A stretch of DNA of 64,000 nucleotides, from assembly GCA_020073485.1 (NCBI GenBank), contig JAIQFB010000023.1, positions 1 to 64,000 on the forward strand, given 5' to 3'. A program made the translations under genes and the position numbers. This stretch comes from Terriglobia bacterium (GTDB taxonomy: Bacteria > Acidobacteriota > Terriglobia > Acidiferrales > UBA7541). Within the stretch, counting starts at the first letter, position 1; each line of letters opens with the position of its first letter. Below, piece after piece: positions 25,811 to 35,100 of this stretch. The notes under the pieces were generated by a model. That model was not told where the DNA came from. It was given only the letters and a program-made list of their open reading frames with translations, and did not search any database.

Positions 25811-26170
25811 TCAGGCACGCGGGCCTGTGACCGGCGCATCCCGGCGCGGGATCGGGGCCTGGTTTCCGGTTACGCGCTCGATTTCCAGGAGGACTTCGGC
25901 GGCTTCGTTCTCCAGGGAGTCGCGCATCTGCTCGTAATCCTGTTCGGCGTATTTGCCGGCGCGGTTCTCGAATTTAAGGTCGCGCAAATTATCGTAGATG
26001 GAATCGCGGCGCTCGAGCAACTGGTCGAGTTGCGAGCGGCGCGGCGCGGAATCGCCCGGGTCGGGCTCAATCCAGAAGACAAAGATGAGCGAGGCCAGGG
26101 TGAGCACCAGGCAAGCGGAAAGCATGATGGCGTCGGGCATGACGATCGCGGCGAAGGTCAGGGGAATCAC
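25811..26170 (-). CDS. CcmI-like small membrane protein
   Basis: 119 residues. The GTG start overlaps the ccmH stop (GTGA) and has GGAGGAATT just before it. An N-terminal membrane helix or helix pair (about 4-33) is followed by a cytoplasmic amphipathic helix region: LLERRDSIYDNLRDLKFENR, then AGKYAEQDYEQMRDSLENEAAEV. This looks like the N-terminal part of CcmI (membrane plus leucine-zipper-like segment) without the TPR domain that holds apocytochrome. Position directly after ccmH supports a role in the haem ligation complex (inference). Confidence 0.6.
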   Translation of the reverse strand: MIPLTFAAIVMPDAIMLSACLVLTLASLIFVFWIEPDPGDSAPRRSQLDQLLERRDSIYDNLRDLKFENRAGKYAEQDYEQMRDSLENEAAEVLLEIERVTGNQAPIPRRDAPVTGPRA

Positions 26171-26688
26171 AATTCCTCCGTGTCGCGATCGGCTTGTTCG
26201 CGGGCGCGTCTGCGCTGAATTTCATCCATTGTGGATGACGCGGTGGCGGCGCTGACCGGGGCCGAGGATGCGGACGCGAGGCGCGCGATATCGCGCTGTC
26301 GCCACAGGCGGATCAAAACGATAACGATGGCCAGGCCCAGGGCGAAGGCCACGCCCGGAATGTACCAAGCGATGCTGTTAAAACCCGTGGAGGGCGGCGA
26401 ACTCAGAACTTTTTCGCCGTATTCCTGGACGAAATCCTGAATGATCAGGTTGTCGGCCTCGCCCTTTTCGACGTGGGCGTCGAGTTCCTTGAGCATGGGG
26501 CCGGACGACGGGCAGTTGATGTGATTGCACTGCGTGAGAATCTGTCCGCAGCCGCACATGCACATGAGTTGCGTGCCCAGGGATTTGGCGCGGTCGGTTT
26601 TTTGCGCGTCTACGCGCAGAGGGACCAGGGCCGAAGCCAGGGCCACGAAGGCCGCGCACATTAATGCGAGATGTCGGCGCTTAGTCAT
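26167..26688 (-). CDS. ccmH: CcmH-family thioredox subunit of cytochrome c maturation
   Basis: 173 residues: signal peptide (to about 28), a three-helix redox domain, one membrane helix (about 106-128) and a cytoplasmic charged tail. In place of the LRCxxCQ motif of proteobacterial CcmH it has QLMCMCGCGQILTQCNHINC (Cys43, 45, 47, 54, 59), a cysteine-rich variant. DFVQEYGEKVLSSPPSTGFNSIAWYIPG is standard for the family. Its start overlaps the ccmF end by eight bases. It should keep the CxxCH cysteines of apocytochromes reduced. Confidence 0.85.
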   Translation of the reverse strand: MTKRRHLALMCAAFVALASALVPLRVDAQKTDRAKSLGTQLMCMCGCGQILTQCNHINCPSSGPMLKELDAHVEKGEADNLIIQDFVQEYGEKVLSSPPSTGFNSIAWYIPGVAFALGLAIVIVLIRLWRQRDIARLASASSAPVSAATASSTMDEIQRRRAREQADRDTEEL

Positions 26689-28759
26689 GATTCTCGGGAA
26701 GCTTTGAGCGGGCGGAATACGACGCGCGCGCGGGCTGCGGGCCGCCCGGCAAGGGCGATGCGGCGGTTGCGGGCGCCGCGGACATTACCATGACCGCCTG
26801 GCGGTTCGGAATGAGCGCGAGTATCGTGCCCAGGACAACGATAACGCCGCCCAGCCAAATCCACTTCACCAGTGGATTCAAGTAGGCATGGATCACGGGA
26901 AGATTGGTGTCAGGGTTGGTGCCGGCATAGACGACGTAGAGGTCTTCGCGCAAGGTGGACGAGATCGCCACCATGGTACCGGATTCCTGGTTCGACGGAT
27001 AAAAACGGCGAGTGGGATAAAGCATCATGACCGAGCGGCCGTCCTTATCGACGTCGATGGTGGCGCGCTCGGAGGAGTAATTGGGCTTCTGGTCGGAATC
27101 GAAATTCTGCAGGTGCAGGGTGTACGGCCCGATGCTCATGACCGATCCGGCCTTCATGTCCATCTGCTTGTCTTGATTGAATGCGGTGCCGGAGATGCCG
27201 ATGAAGACCAGCACCATTCCGAAGTGGACGACGTAGCCGCCGTAGCGGCGCGTATTACGCATGGTGAGCTGCGAAGCGGAAGAAAGCAGGTTGGAGCCGG
27301 TGCGCGCGGAGATCACGCGGGCGCCGCGATAGAACTCAGCCAGGATCGTGAGCGTGACGAACACTCCCAGCAGCAGGCACAGGCCGACGTAAAACTCGCG
27401 CAATCCCATGGCGACGGCGATGGCCGCCGCGATGCATCCGCCAATCAGGGGCATGCCGAAATTCTTTTTCAGGCTTTCGACCGAAGTCTTGCGCCAGGCC
27501 AAAAGAGGACCAACCCCGGTAAGGAACAGCAGGAACATAGCGATCGGTATATTCACGCGGTTGAAGAACGGAGGGCCGACGCTGATTTTCGATCCGCGGA
27601 CCGCTTCGGAAAGCACCGGGAAGAGCGTGCCGGCCAGGACCGCGATGCAGGCGACCAGCAAGATCAGGTTGTTGAACAGGAAGCTGGATTCGCGGGAAAG
27701 CATGGAGTCGAGTTGATTGTCGCTGCGCAGGTAATCACGATTTTTGAAATAGGCCGCGACGCAGACAAGGATGACCAGCAGCAAAAAGCCCCAGAACCAG
27801 TGGCCGATATTGGATTCGGCGAAGGCGTGCACGGAGTTGACGGCGCCGCTGCGCGTCAGCGAGGTGCCCAGGATGCACAGCATGAACGTGAGGAACACCA
27901 GCCAGACATTCCACACGCGCATCATGCCGCGCTTTTCCTGCATGATCACGGAATGCAGGAACGCGGTTCCGGTGAGCCAGGGCATCAGCGAAGCGTTTTC
28001 CACCGGGTCCCAGCCCCAGTATCCCCCCCAGCCGAGGACGGCGTAGGCCCAGTGCGCGCCCAGCAGGATGCCCGCGGACTGGAAAGCCCAGGCGATCATG
28101 GTCCAGCGGCGCGTCAGGTGAATCCACTTCTCTCCCGGGTAGCGGCCGAGCAATGCGGCCAGAGCGAACGCAAACGGAATGGTGAATCCGGTGTAGCCGG
28201 AATAGAGCGTGGGAGGATGGATGGCCATTTCCGGATATTGCAGCAGCGGATTGAGGCCGCTGCCATCGGGGCGCGTCACCAGGTGCATGATCCCGCCCGG
28301 GCCGCTGGCGGCGAATACGCGGAAGGGGCTGGCGATGAAATTATTCATCGTAAGGAAAAAGATCTGGACGCCGGCCATGACCACGCCCACGTAAGGCATC
28401 AGTTCGGGATGCTTGCCGCGGTAGGTGAAGAGGACGGAAAAAACGTAAATCGAAAGCAGGAAGCTCCAGAACAACAGGGAGCCTTCCTGGCCGGACCAGA
28501 GCGCGGAAAATTTATAGTACGGAGCGAGGTTGTGGTTGCTGTGCGCGGCCACGTAGGCCATCGCGTAATTGTCCGTATAAAACAGGTAGATCAGGCTGGC
28601 GGTTCCCATCCAGATGAGAACGCAAACCGCGAACCCCGCATTCCGGGCGGATTTGATGAGCAGAGGGCGGCGGGTGACAATTGCGGCAATGCCTCCAGCA
28701 ATGGCATACACCGCAAAGGCAAACGCCAAGAGCAGTGCGTAAGAGCCGAATATATCCAA
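26681..28759 (-). CDS. ccmF: Cytochrome c haem lyase subunit CcmF
   Basis: 692 residues with about 14 membrane helices, within the usual 630-700. The WWD signature reads WGGYWGWDPVENASLMPW (about 244-261), and conserved His-containing loops lie before it (NHNLAPYYKFSALWSGQEGSLLFW near 76-98, EMAIHPPTLYSGY near 177-189). CcmF transfers haem from CcmE to apocytochrome thiols. The start is TTG at 28759, supported by GAGGGA six bases upstream. The gap to ccmE is 98 bp. Confidence 0.94.
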   Translation of the reverse strand: MDIFGSYALLLAFAFAVYAIAGGIAAIVTRRPLLIKSARNAGFAVCVLIWMGTASLIYLFYTDNYAMAYVAAHSNHNLAPYYKFSALWSGQEGSLLFWSFLLSIYVFSVLFTYRGKHPELMPYVGVVMAGVQIFFLTMNNFIASPFRVFAASGPGGIMHLVTRPDGSGLNPLLQYPEMAIHPPTLYSGYTGFTIPFAFALAALLGRYPGEKWIHLTRRWTMIAWAFQSAGILLGAHWAYAVLGWGGYWGWDPVENASLMPWLTGTAFLHSVIMQEKRGMMRVWNVWLVFLTFMLCILGTSLTRSGAVNSVHAFAESNIGHWFWGFLLLVILVCVAAYFKNRDYLRSDNQLDSMLSRESSFLFNNLILLVACIAVLAGTLFPVLSEAVRGSKISVGPPFFNRVNIPIAMFLLFLTGVGPLLAWRKTSVESLKKNFGMPLIGGCIAAAIAVAMGLREFYVGLCLLLGVFVTLTILAEFYRGARVISARTGSNLLSSASQLTMRNTRRYGGYVVHFGMVLVFIGISGTAFNQDKQMDMKAGSVMSIGPYTLHLQNFDSDQKPNYSSERATIDVDKDGRSVMMLYPTRRFYPSNQESGTMVAISSTLREDLYVVYAGTNPDTNLPVIHAYLNPLVKWIWLGGVIVVLGTILALIPNRQAVMVMSAAPATAASPLPGGPQPARASYSARSKLPENHD

Positions 28760-28857
28760 ATTAATCCCTCGTTTCCGGCCGGGTCAAATACGTCTCAAGC
28801 CCTGCTTGCCGTGCGACCGCTTCCATCACACTGCCCAGTTAAAGTTCGCAGGTCCGA

Positions 28858-29301
28858 TCAGCTCTTGCCGCCCTGATAGGAACCGGAGGTTCCGTCTGCC
28901 GGCTGTGTTTGGCCGGGAGCAGCCTCATATTTAGACGCGCACTTGGCTTGAACGGTCTCGGCGACAAAGCGGCCGTCGGGCTGCACTTTGCCTTCCACCA
29001 GGCATTGCGCGCCATCCTTAAAGGTGTCGGGAAGCGGATCGGTGCCGACATAGCTGACCGGCATGCCTTTGCCCTGCTCGACGAGTACAAAATCGGTGCG
29101 CCCGGAATAATGCTGGATCGAACCGGTCTTGACGTCACCGCCGACGCGCAGGCGCTGATGCAGCGCGGAACCGTTCAGCGTGGGGATTTCCGAGATGGTG
29201 TGGTAGTAGGTCTTGCTTTGCTGGGCTCCCACGTAGGCCAGGCAGGAGATCGCGACCACAATAATTCCCGCCCCAATCGCAAATTTCGATTTCGCTTTCA
29301 C
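28858..29301 (-). CDS. ccmE: Haem chaperone CcmE, Cys (CxxxY) type
   Basis: 147 residues from the GTG at 29301, with a GGGGG-containing ribosome site; an in-frame TTG lies seven codons earlier. An N-terminal signal-anchor (about 7-25) precedes an OB-fold beta barrel (LRVGGDVKTGSI, DFVLVEQGKGMPVSYVGTDPLPDTFKDGAQCLVEGKV). The haem-attachment site reads AKCASKYE: Cys121 replaces the usual His of the HxxxY motif, giving CxxxY with Tyr125. CxxxY CcmE is known from Desulfovibrio and archaea. It carries haem from CcmABCD to CcmF. A disordered Gly/Gln/Pro tail follows. Confidence 0.92.
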   Translation of the reverse strand: MKAKSKFAIGAGIIVVAISCLAYVGAQQSKTYYHTISEIPTLNGSALHQRLRVGGDVKTGSIQHYSGRTDFVLVEQGKGMPVSYVGTDPLPDTFKDGAQCLVEGKVQPDGRFVAETVQAKCASKYEAAPGQTQPADGTSGSYQGGKS

Positions 29302-29328
29302 GATGTTCCCCCTGCCACGCAATATGCG

Positions 29329-29961
29329 CTACGCCTGCTTACACTGCATTCTATCATAATCCGAAAGTCGATTTTCGGATGATGCGCCAGTCGATAACGC
29401 TGTTCGCAGGGTAGAACGAAACCCTGCCCTGGCGGACAGGTCCGCAGTCACGGGAATGGACAGCGGCTTTCCCTGATCGAGCAACAAGAGAGGGCCAAGC
29501 CCGGATTTTTGCAGAATTTCGATCAAGGGCGCCAGGACGTTTCCCAGGAGCGCGATGTGTTTGGGCTTGTAGTTGAACCGGATGCGGCGGATGAGCGCGG
29601 GGCTAAGCGCGGAAATCGCCGCAGCTTCGCTGCCCTGCTCCCCGGGGATCGGACATTCCGACAAATAGGCAAGGTAATAGCCTTTGCGCTGAAATTCGGG
29701 CAGATGCGCCGCGGCGTCGCCGGCTGGAGGCGTGATATCGAGAGCGTCCATGAGCGATTCATAAAAGATGTTGGATTGCGGAGGCCCGTAAAAATCGTCC
29801 TCGGGGCGAGCCGTGGGCGCCAAGGCCACGAAGAGCACGTTGATGTGCACGGGGCGAAAGCGCGTGGCGCGTTCCAAGCGGGCGAGGCGCTCGGCGATGT
29901 GGTCGGGGGATGCGGGCCGGGCGCAGCCGTCGCAGACGATCGGATTTGTCGGGATTTGCAT
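29329..29961 (-). CDS. Hypothetical protein upstream of ccmE
   Basis: 210 residues, family not recognised. It begins with a possible Cys pair (IVCDGCARPASPDHIAERLARLE), followed by a beta-strand/loop VLFVALAPTARPEDDFYGPPQSNIFYESLMDAL and later YLAYLSECPIP and IALLGNVLAPLIEIL. The 'VALAPT...FY' and 'LGN' elements and the length faintly recall uracil-DNA glycosylase-like folds, but I would not assign that function. No signal peptide or membrane helix is seen. It stops 27 bases before ccmE in the same direction, so it may be the first gene of the ccm transcription unit; the ATG lacks a ribosome site. Confidence 0.55.
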   Translation of the reverse strand: MQIPTNPIVCDGCARPASPDHIAERLARLERATRFRPVHINVLFVALAPTARPEDDFYGPPQSNIFYESLMDALDITPPAGDAAAHLPEFQRKGYYLAYLSECPIPGEQGSEAAAISALSPALIRRIRFNYKPKHIALLGNVLAPLIEILQKSGLGPLLLLDQGKPLSIPVTADLSARAGFRSTLRTALSTGASSENRLSDYDRMQCKQA

Positions 29962-30112
29962 TGGCAGGGTTTATCGTACAGCAAGCAGTCATGCCAAGGG
30001 TATGGGAAACAGCGGGAAAGATATCGCTCGCAGGAAGGTGTTTTAGCGACGTGCCGGAAAAACCCTGCCTCTGATTCCTTGATGCTTCCCGGGAAAAGAG
30101 ACGCGGCTACAG

Positions 30113-30154
30113 AAAAACGAAGGGCGCGCCGTAATCGGGGACGGAGCGCCCTTC
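30113..30154 (-). terminator. Rho-independent terminator
   Basis: On the minus strand GAAGGGCGC (30154-30146) pairs perfectly with GCGCCCTTC (30127-30119) and is followed by GTTTTTCT. The nearest minus-strand gene upstream ends 336 bp away at 30490, so it may end that gene's long trailer or a separate small RNA. Confidence 0.65.
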
Positions 30155-30330
30155 CCTGCGCAAACCCAACGGCCCGGGGGTTCCAGGGGAGGAAGTCAGG
30201 CCGTGGACCTGAGCAAATCCATACGGTTACAAGGGGTTCAACACGCGTGGCGGGAAAAAGTTGCGGGGTGGGTAGAGGTTGAGAAAACTTTTTAGGCGCA
30301 ACGGGGATGGTGTGCGGAACCGCATTTCCA
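30155..30330 (-). ncRNA. Candidate small RNA preceding the terminator
   Basis: Nothing here codes for protein. Read on the minus strand, the stretch contains a short hairpin TCAGG-TCCACGG-CCTGA (from about 30214 down to 30198), a C/G-rich part CCCCCGGGCC and then the strong terminator. I do not recognise 6S, SRP or RNase P RNA features. It could also be only the 3' trailer of the upstream ferredoxin-like gene. Confidence 0.25.
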
Positions 30331-30335
30331 ATACG

Positions 30336-30400
30336 CCAGCGGCTAAAGCCGGTTCGAGTTTGCGTATCTTCCGGCACGGCCGAAGCCGTGCCCTACAACG
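30336..30400. repeat. Hairpin pair of the GGCTAAAGCC / GGCACGGC type
   Basis: CAGCGGCTAAAGCCGG (about 30338-30352) and GGCACGGC-CGAA-GCCGTGCC (30373-30392). Confidence 0.65.
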
Positions 30401-30489
30401 ATTTACGAATTCTCGGATTTGTGGGCTCTTGGAATTGCGGGCTCTTGCGCTGACGCGATGGAGCGCGTGCGGCGGAAGTTCGGCGGCGC

Positions 30490-30843
30490 TTACTTGCCGA
30501 GTTTGCGCTGGAGGCAATACTTGAGTTCGGGGCTAATTTCAGTGATTTCCATTCCAGCGCTTACCAGGAATTTGCAGCTGAGCATTTCGCGGGGGGTGTC
30601 GTCGTCCACCATTTTGCCGACCACGCGGCAATACTGGCAATCTTGGTTCCAGCAGAACCTGCCGTAGGGGATGGTTTCCGGGCTGATGTATTGAAAGCAG
30701 CGAAGAATGGTGTTTTTTTCCGGGACCTCGAAGGACTTCCCGAGAATCTTGATTTCCACCAGACGTTCATAAGGGCGAAAGACCTGACTCGTCCCATTTC
30801 CCGCGGATGTTTCCGTCACCTGCGCGTCCGTCTGCTTTGGCAT
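30490..30843 (-). CDS. Small 2Fe-2S ferredoxin-like domain protein
   Basis: 117 residues; GGAG lies eight bases before the ATG at 30843. After about 25 disordered residues comes a beta-grasp ferredoxin-like domain (LVEIKILGKSFEVPEKNTILRC) with four cysteines in the order Cys64, Cys69, Cys72 and Cys90 (RFCWNQDCQYCRVV, then LSCKFLVSAGMEITEI). This matches the N-terminal 2Fe-2S domain of NuoG/formate dehydrogenase-type proteins as a stand-alone carrier. Cys49 may be extra. The partner is unknown; no hydrogenase or dehydrogenase genes are near. Confidence 0.7.
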   Translation of the reverse strand: MPKQTDAQVTETSAGNGTSQVFRPYERLVEIKILGKSFEVPEKNTILRCFQYISPETIPYGRFCWNQDCQYCRVVGKMVDDDTPREMLSCKFLVSAGMEITEISPELKYCLQRKLGK

Positions 30844-30962
30844 GGCCCCGTCTCCGTTCCATCAGACTAGACGAGATATTGCGGCGCAACAACGAAGATG
30901 CGGGGGCGTGGTGCGAATGCAGCAATGCCGGATGGGAGGCATTGAAAGGCGGGAGTTTGGGT

Positions 30963-31030
30963 TCGTAGCGCCAGCCTTCAGGCGGGCATTTTCTGGGTCA
31001 AGCACGCGGCCGCCTGAAGGCGGGCGCACC
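30963..31030. repeat. Hairpin repeat GCCTTCAGGC / CCGCCTGAAGGCGG
   Basis: A palindrome GCCTTCAGGC at 30974-30983 and CCGCC-TGAA-GGCGG near 31010-31023. It lies between accA and the ferredoxin-like gene. Confidence 0.55.
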
Positions 31031-31062
31031 ATTCGCGCAATGAAGAATTCGGAGGGAATTTT

Positions 31063-32019
31063 TCAGGCGCGAATCGTTTCAAAAAACAGGCCCATGCGGC
31101 GGAATTTGAGGTAGCGGCGTTCGAGAAGTTCGGCGCGCGGAATGGCGAGCAGATCACGCAGGGTGCGGTCGAGAACGCGGTCGAGAAGCGCGGCGGCGGC
31201 TTCGTGGTCCAGATGCGCGCCGCCTTCGGGCTCGGAAACGATTTCGTCGATGATGCCGAGCTCGTTGAGGTCTCGCGCGGTGATTTTCAGGGCCTCGGCG
31301 GCGGTTTCCGCTTTTGCCGCATCACGCCAGAGAATCGAAGCGCAGCCTTCGGGAGAGATGACGGAGTAAACGGAATTCTCCAGCATGTGAATGCGGTCGC
31401 CGACGGCGATGGCAAGGGCGCCGCCGGAGCCGCCTTCTCCGGTGATGGTCACGACGATAGGAACCGGGAGTCGCGCCATTTCGCGCAGGTTGCGGGCGAT
31501 GGCTTCGGCCTGGCCGCGTTCTTCGGCGTCAATGCCGGGGTATGCGCCGGGAGTGTCGATGAACGTGAAAATGGGGCGGCCGAATTTTCCGGCGAGTTGC
31601 ATGACGCGCAGGGCTTTGCGGTAGCCTTCGGGTTTGGCTTGGCCGAAGTTGAGGGCGACCCGTTGCTTGGTGTCTCTTCCCTTCTGCTGGCCGATGACCA
31701 CGACGGGGCGGCCGTGATATTTGGCGAATCCGGCGATCATCGCGGAGTCGTCGCCGTAGGCGCGATCGCCGTGGAGTTCGCGGAAGTCCTCAAAGAGCAA
31801 GCGGATGTAATCCATCAGGTAGGGGCGCTGGGGATGGCGAGCGAGCAGGGTGCGCTGCCAGGGGCCGAGGTGCTCGTAAAATTCGTGGCGCAGTTGAGTG
31901 ACTTCGGTGCGCAGGCGTTCGACGTCGGCGGCGGGAATTTCCGGGCGGGCGAGGCGCTGCAGGTCTTCGACCTCGCGGCGGAGTTTTTCGATTTCGTCTT
32001 TTGGAGAGTCTCGCTTCAT
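31063..32019 (-). CDS. accA: Acetyl-CoA carboxylase carboxyltransferase subunit alpha
   Basis: 318 residues from the ATG at 32019; a TTG three codons upstream is possible. The N-terminal coiled coil ([17 protein letters not shown]) and the crotonase-like carboxyltransferase core are present, with [23 protein letters not shown] and [40 protein letters not shown]. It forms the A2D2 carboxyltransferase with AccD (not in the window) and makes malonyl-CoA for fatty acid synthesis. No Shine-Dalgarno is seen, but TATATT lies seven bases before the ATG, at the edge of a family B repeat. Confidence 0.95.
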   Translation of the reverse strand: MKRDSPKDEIEKLRREVEDLQRLARPEIPAADVERLRTEVTQLRHEFYEHLGPWQRTLLARHPQRPYLMDYIRLLFEDFRELHGDRAYGDDSAMIAGFAKYHGRPVVVIGQQKGRDTKQRVALNFGQAKPEGYRKALRVMQLAGKFGRPIFTFIDTPGAYPGIDAEERGQAEAIARNLREMARLPVPIVVTITGEGGSGGALAIAVGDRIHMLENSVYSVISPEGCASILWRDAAKAETAAEALKITARDLNELGIIDEIVSEPEGGAHLDHEAAAALLDRVLDRTLRDLLAIPRAELLERRYLKFRRMGLFFETIRA

Positions 32020-32032
32020 ATGCCGCAATATA

Positions 32033-32108
32033 GTGGCACAGGCTGCAGCCTGTGCGGTGTGTGATTTTCAATAGATCGAAAAAATGCACAGGCTGAAGCC
32101 TGTGCCAC
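32033..32108. repeat. Family B inverted-repeat element, copy 1
   Basis: GTGGCACAGGCT (32033-32044) and AGCCTGTGCCAC (32097-32108) form 12-bp outer inverted repeats. Each arm is also palindromic with a GCAGCC or TGAAGCC centre. It lies between dnaE and accA. Confidence 0.75.
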
Positions 32109-32129
32109 CAAAGCCGCCCGAAAAACGCA

Positions 32130-35100
32130 TTAAGACCGCGCCTCCAATTGCACCGCGTTATCGCCGCACAGGCGGCAGACTTCGCGGACCAGGTCCTGGT
32201 CAGGCTTCACGCGCTGATCCGCGCGGAACGTGGCGATTTCTCCATCGGGAGAAATCAGATCGAACGCCACTGAACAGGAACCGGGCTTGCTGGAAAACAA
32301 TTCCTTCAGCTCGTCCAATTTCGCGGCATCGAGCGCGGACATATCGACGCGCACGCGCATGACGCCGGGAAGACGCTGGCCCATGTCCTCGAGTTTGCGC
32401 GCTTCCATCACGGCCAGGCGCGTGCCGGCTTCCTCGACGTTGACGCGGCCTTTCAGGATCAGCGGCGCGTTGCTCTTGAAGACCGCTTCCAGGCGGCCGT
32501 AGGATTCGGGAAAGGCGAGGACTTCGAGCACGCCGGTGGTGTCCTGCAGGGTGAGGATGCCCCAGCGGTCGCCCTTGCGCGAACGCATGCTGCGCTGGGC
32601 GATAACGATGCCGGCGACGGCGATCTCTTCCCCGTTACGGCGGCCTTCGACCGAAGCCAGATCGACGGCTTTCAATTCCGCAAGGCGCGCTGCATATTTT
32701 GCCAGCGGGTGGCCGGAAATATAAAAACCGACGGTGGCGTATTCCGACGCGAGCATTTCGTGCTCTGGCCATTCTTCCAGGTCGGGCAGCGGCTCTTCGA
32801 GAGGCTCGGGCGCGGCGGCCGCGCCGCCGAACAGGCCGTGCTGGCCGGAGGCTTTTTCGCGCTGGCGGCGCTGGGCGCGCTCCATCGCGCGGTCGATGAC
32901 GGCAAATATCTGGGAGCGGCGGGCGCCGATCGAATCCATGGCGCCGGATTTGATCAGGCTTTCGAGGACGCGCTTGTTTATGAGGCGCGGATCGATGTGG
33001 TCGCAAAACTGGTAGATGGAGGAGAAGCGGCCGAGTTCGGCGCGCGCTTCGAGAATTCCCTTTACGGTGTTTTCGCCGACGTTTTTGATGGCGCGCAAAC
33101 CGAAGCGGATGGCTTCACCGACGGGCGTGAAATCCAGATCGCTCGAATTGACGTCCGGAGGGAGCACAGTGATGCCCATGCCGCGCGCTTCGTTGATGTA
33201 TTTCACGACCTTCTCGGTGTTGCCGGTTTCCGACGTGAGCAACGCGGCCATGAACTCGACCGGGTAGTGGGTTTTCAGATAGGCGGTCTGATAGGCCAGC
33301 AGCGCGTAGGCGCAGGAATGCGATTTATTGAAACCGTATCCGGCAAATTCGGCCATCAGGTCGAAAATCTTTTCGGCTTTTTTCGCGGGAACTTTTCGCG
33401 TGGCGCAGCCGGCCAGGAATTTTTCCTTTTGGGCGGCCATTTCGGCGTGGTTCTTTTTGCCCATGGCGCGGCGCAGGATGTCGGCTTCACCGAGGGAAAA
33501 GCCGGGCAGGCGGTTGGCAATCTGCATCACTTGTTCCTGATACAGGATGACGCCGTAGGTTTCCTCGAGAATTTCCTTCAGTTCGGGGAGATCGTAGGTG
33601 ACTTTCTTTTTCCCGTGCTTGCGATTGATGAAATCGTCGATCATGCCGCCCTGGATGGGGCCGGGGCGATAGAGAGCGTTCAGCGCGGTGAGGTCTTCCA
33701 GGCGCGTGGGCTGGTAGCGGCGGAGAATGTCGCGCATGCCGTGAGACTCGAACTGGAAGATGGCAGTTGTTTCTCCGCGCGCGAAGAGCTTGTAAGTCGC
33801 CTCGTCGTCCAGTGGCAGCGTGCCCAAGTCGACGTGGACGTTGCGGTTCTGCTCGACCATGCGCACGGCGTCGTCCAGGACGGTGAGCGTCGTTAGGCCG
33901 AGGAAATCCATTTTCAGCAGGCCGATGTGCTCGAGGCCCTTCATGTCGTACTGCGTCGTTATTTCTTCCCGGTTGGACTTGTAGAGCGGGACGATGTTGG
34001 TGAGCGGCTCGGGGGAGATCACGACGCCGGCGGCGTGCGTGGAGGCGTGGCGCGCGAGGCCTTCGAGGCGCCGGGCCACCTCCATCATGTCTTTGTAGCG
34101 CGCGTCGCTATCAATTTGCGCTTTGAGCTGCGGAGACTGTTTCAGCGCTTCGTCGAGGGTGATGTTGAGCTGCGCGGGCACGAGCTTGGCGATGCGGTCG
34201 ACTTCGCCGTAGGGCAGGTCCATGGCGCGGCCGACATCCTTGAGGGCAGCCTTGGCGGCCATGGTGCCGAACGTGATGATTTGGGCGACGTTCGCTCGGC
34301 CGTATTTTCCGGTGACGTACTCGATCACTTCGCCGCGGCGGCGCATGCAGAAATCGATGTCGATATCGGGCATGGAGACGCGTTCGGGATTCAAAAAGCG
34401 CTCGAACAGCAAATCGTACTGCATGGGATCGACGTCGGTGATCTGCAGCGCGTAGCTGACCAGGCTTCCGGCGGCGGATCCACGCCCGGGGCCCACGGGA
34501 ATTCCCTGCGTGCGCGCGTGACGGATAAAATCCCAGACGATCAGGAAATATCCGGAGTACTTCATTTGCTGGATCATGCGGATTTCATTGGCGAGGCGCG
34601 TTTCGTATTCGGCCAGGGTCTTGCGCAGCAGGCCGGCTTTGGCTCGCGCTTCGAGGACCGGGACGCGCGCGGCAAATCCCTCGCGGGCGACGGCCGCAAA
34701 ATAGGTGTCGACCGTGTGCCCCTCGGGGACCTGGAAATCCGGGAAGGAATTTTGCACCGCTTCGATTTTTACGTTGCAGCGGTCGGCAATCGCGACGGTG
34801 CGTTCGAGGGCTTCGGGGATTTCGCCAAACACTTGCGCCATTTCCTCGGCGGTCTTGAAAAAAAACTGGTCGGTGGCGAATTTCATGCGGTGCGCGTCGC
34901 TCATGGTCTTGCCGGTCTGTATGCAGAGCAGGACTTCCTGAGCGTGGGCGTCGGAATGTTTCAGGTAATGGCAGTCGTTGGTGGCGACCAGGGGAATTCC
35001 GGTTTCTTTCGAGAGCGCGACGATTTGCGGGTTTACACGTTTGTCGATATCGAGCCCCTGATCCTGAATTTCGAGGAAGAAGTTTCCTTTGCCGAAGATG

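Noticed and set aside
29329-29961. Annotation as uracil-DNA glycosylase
   Set aside because: Only faint similarity of spaced motifs; catalytic residues are not convincing.
30155-30300. 6S, SRP or RNase P RNA gene
   Set aside because: The conserved loops of these RNAs are not seen; left as an unnamed candidate.
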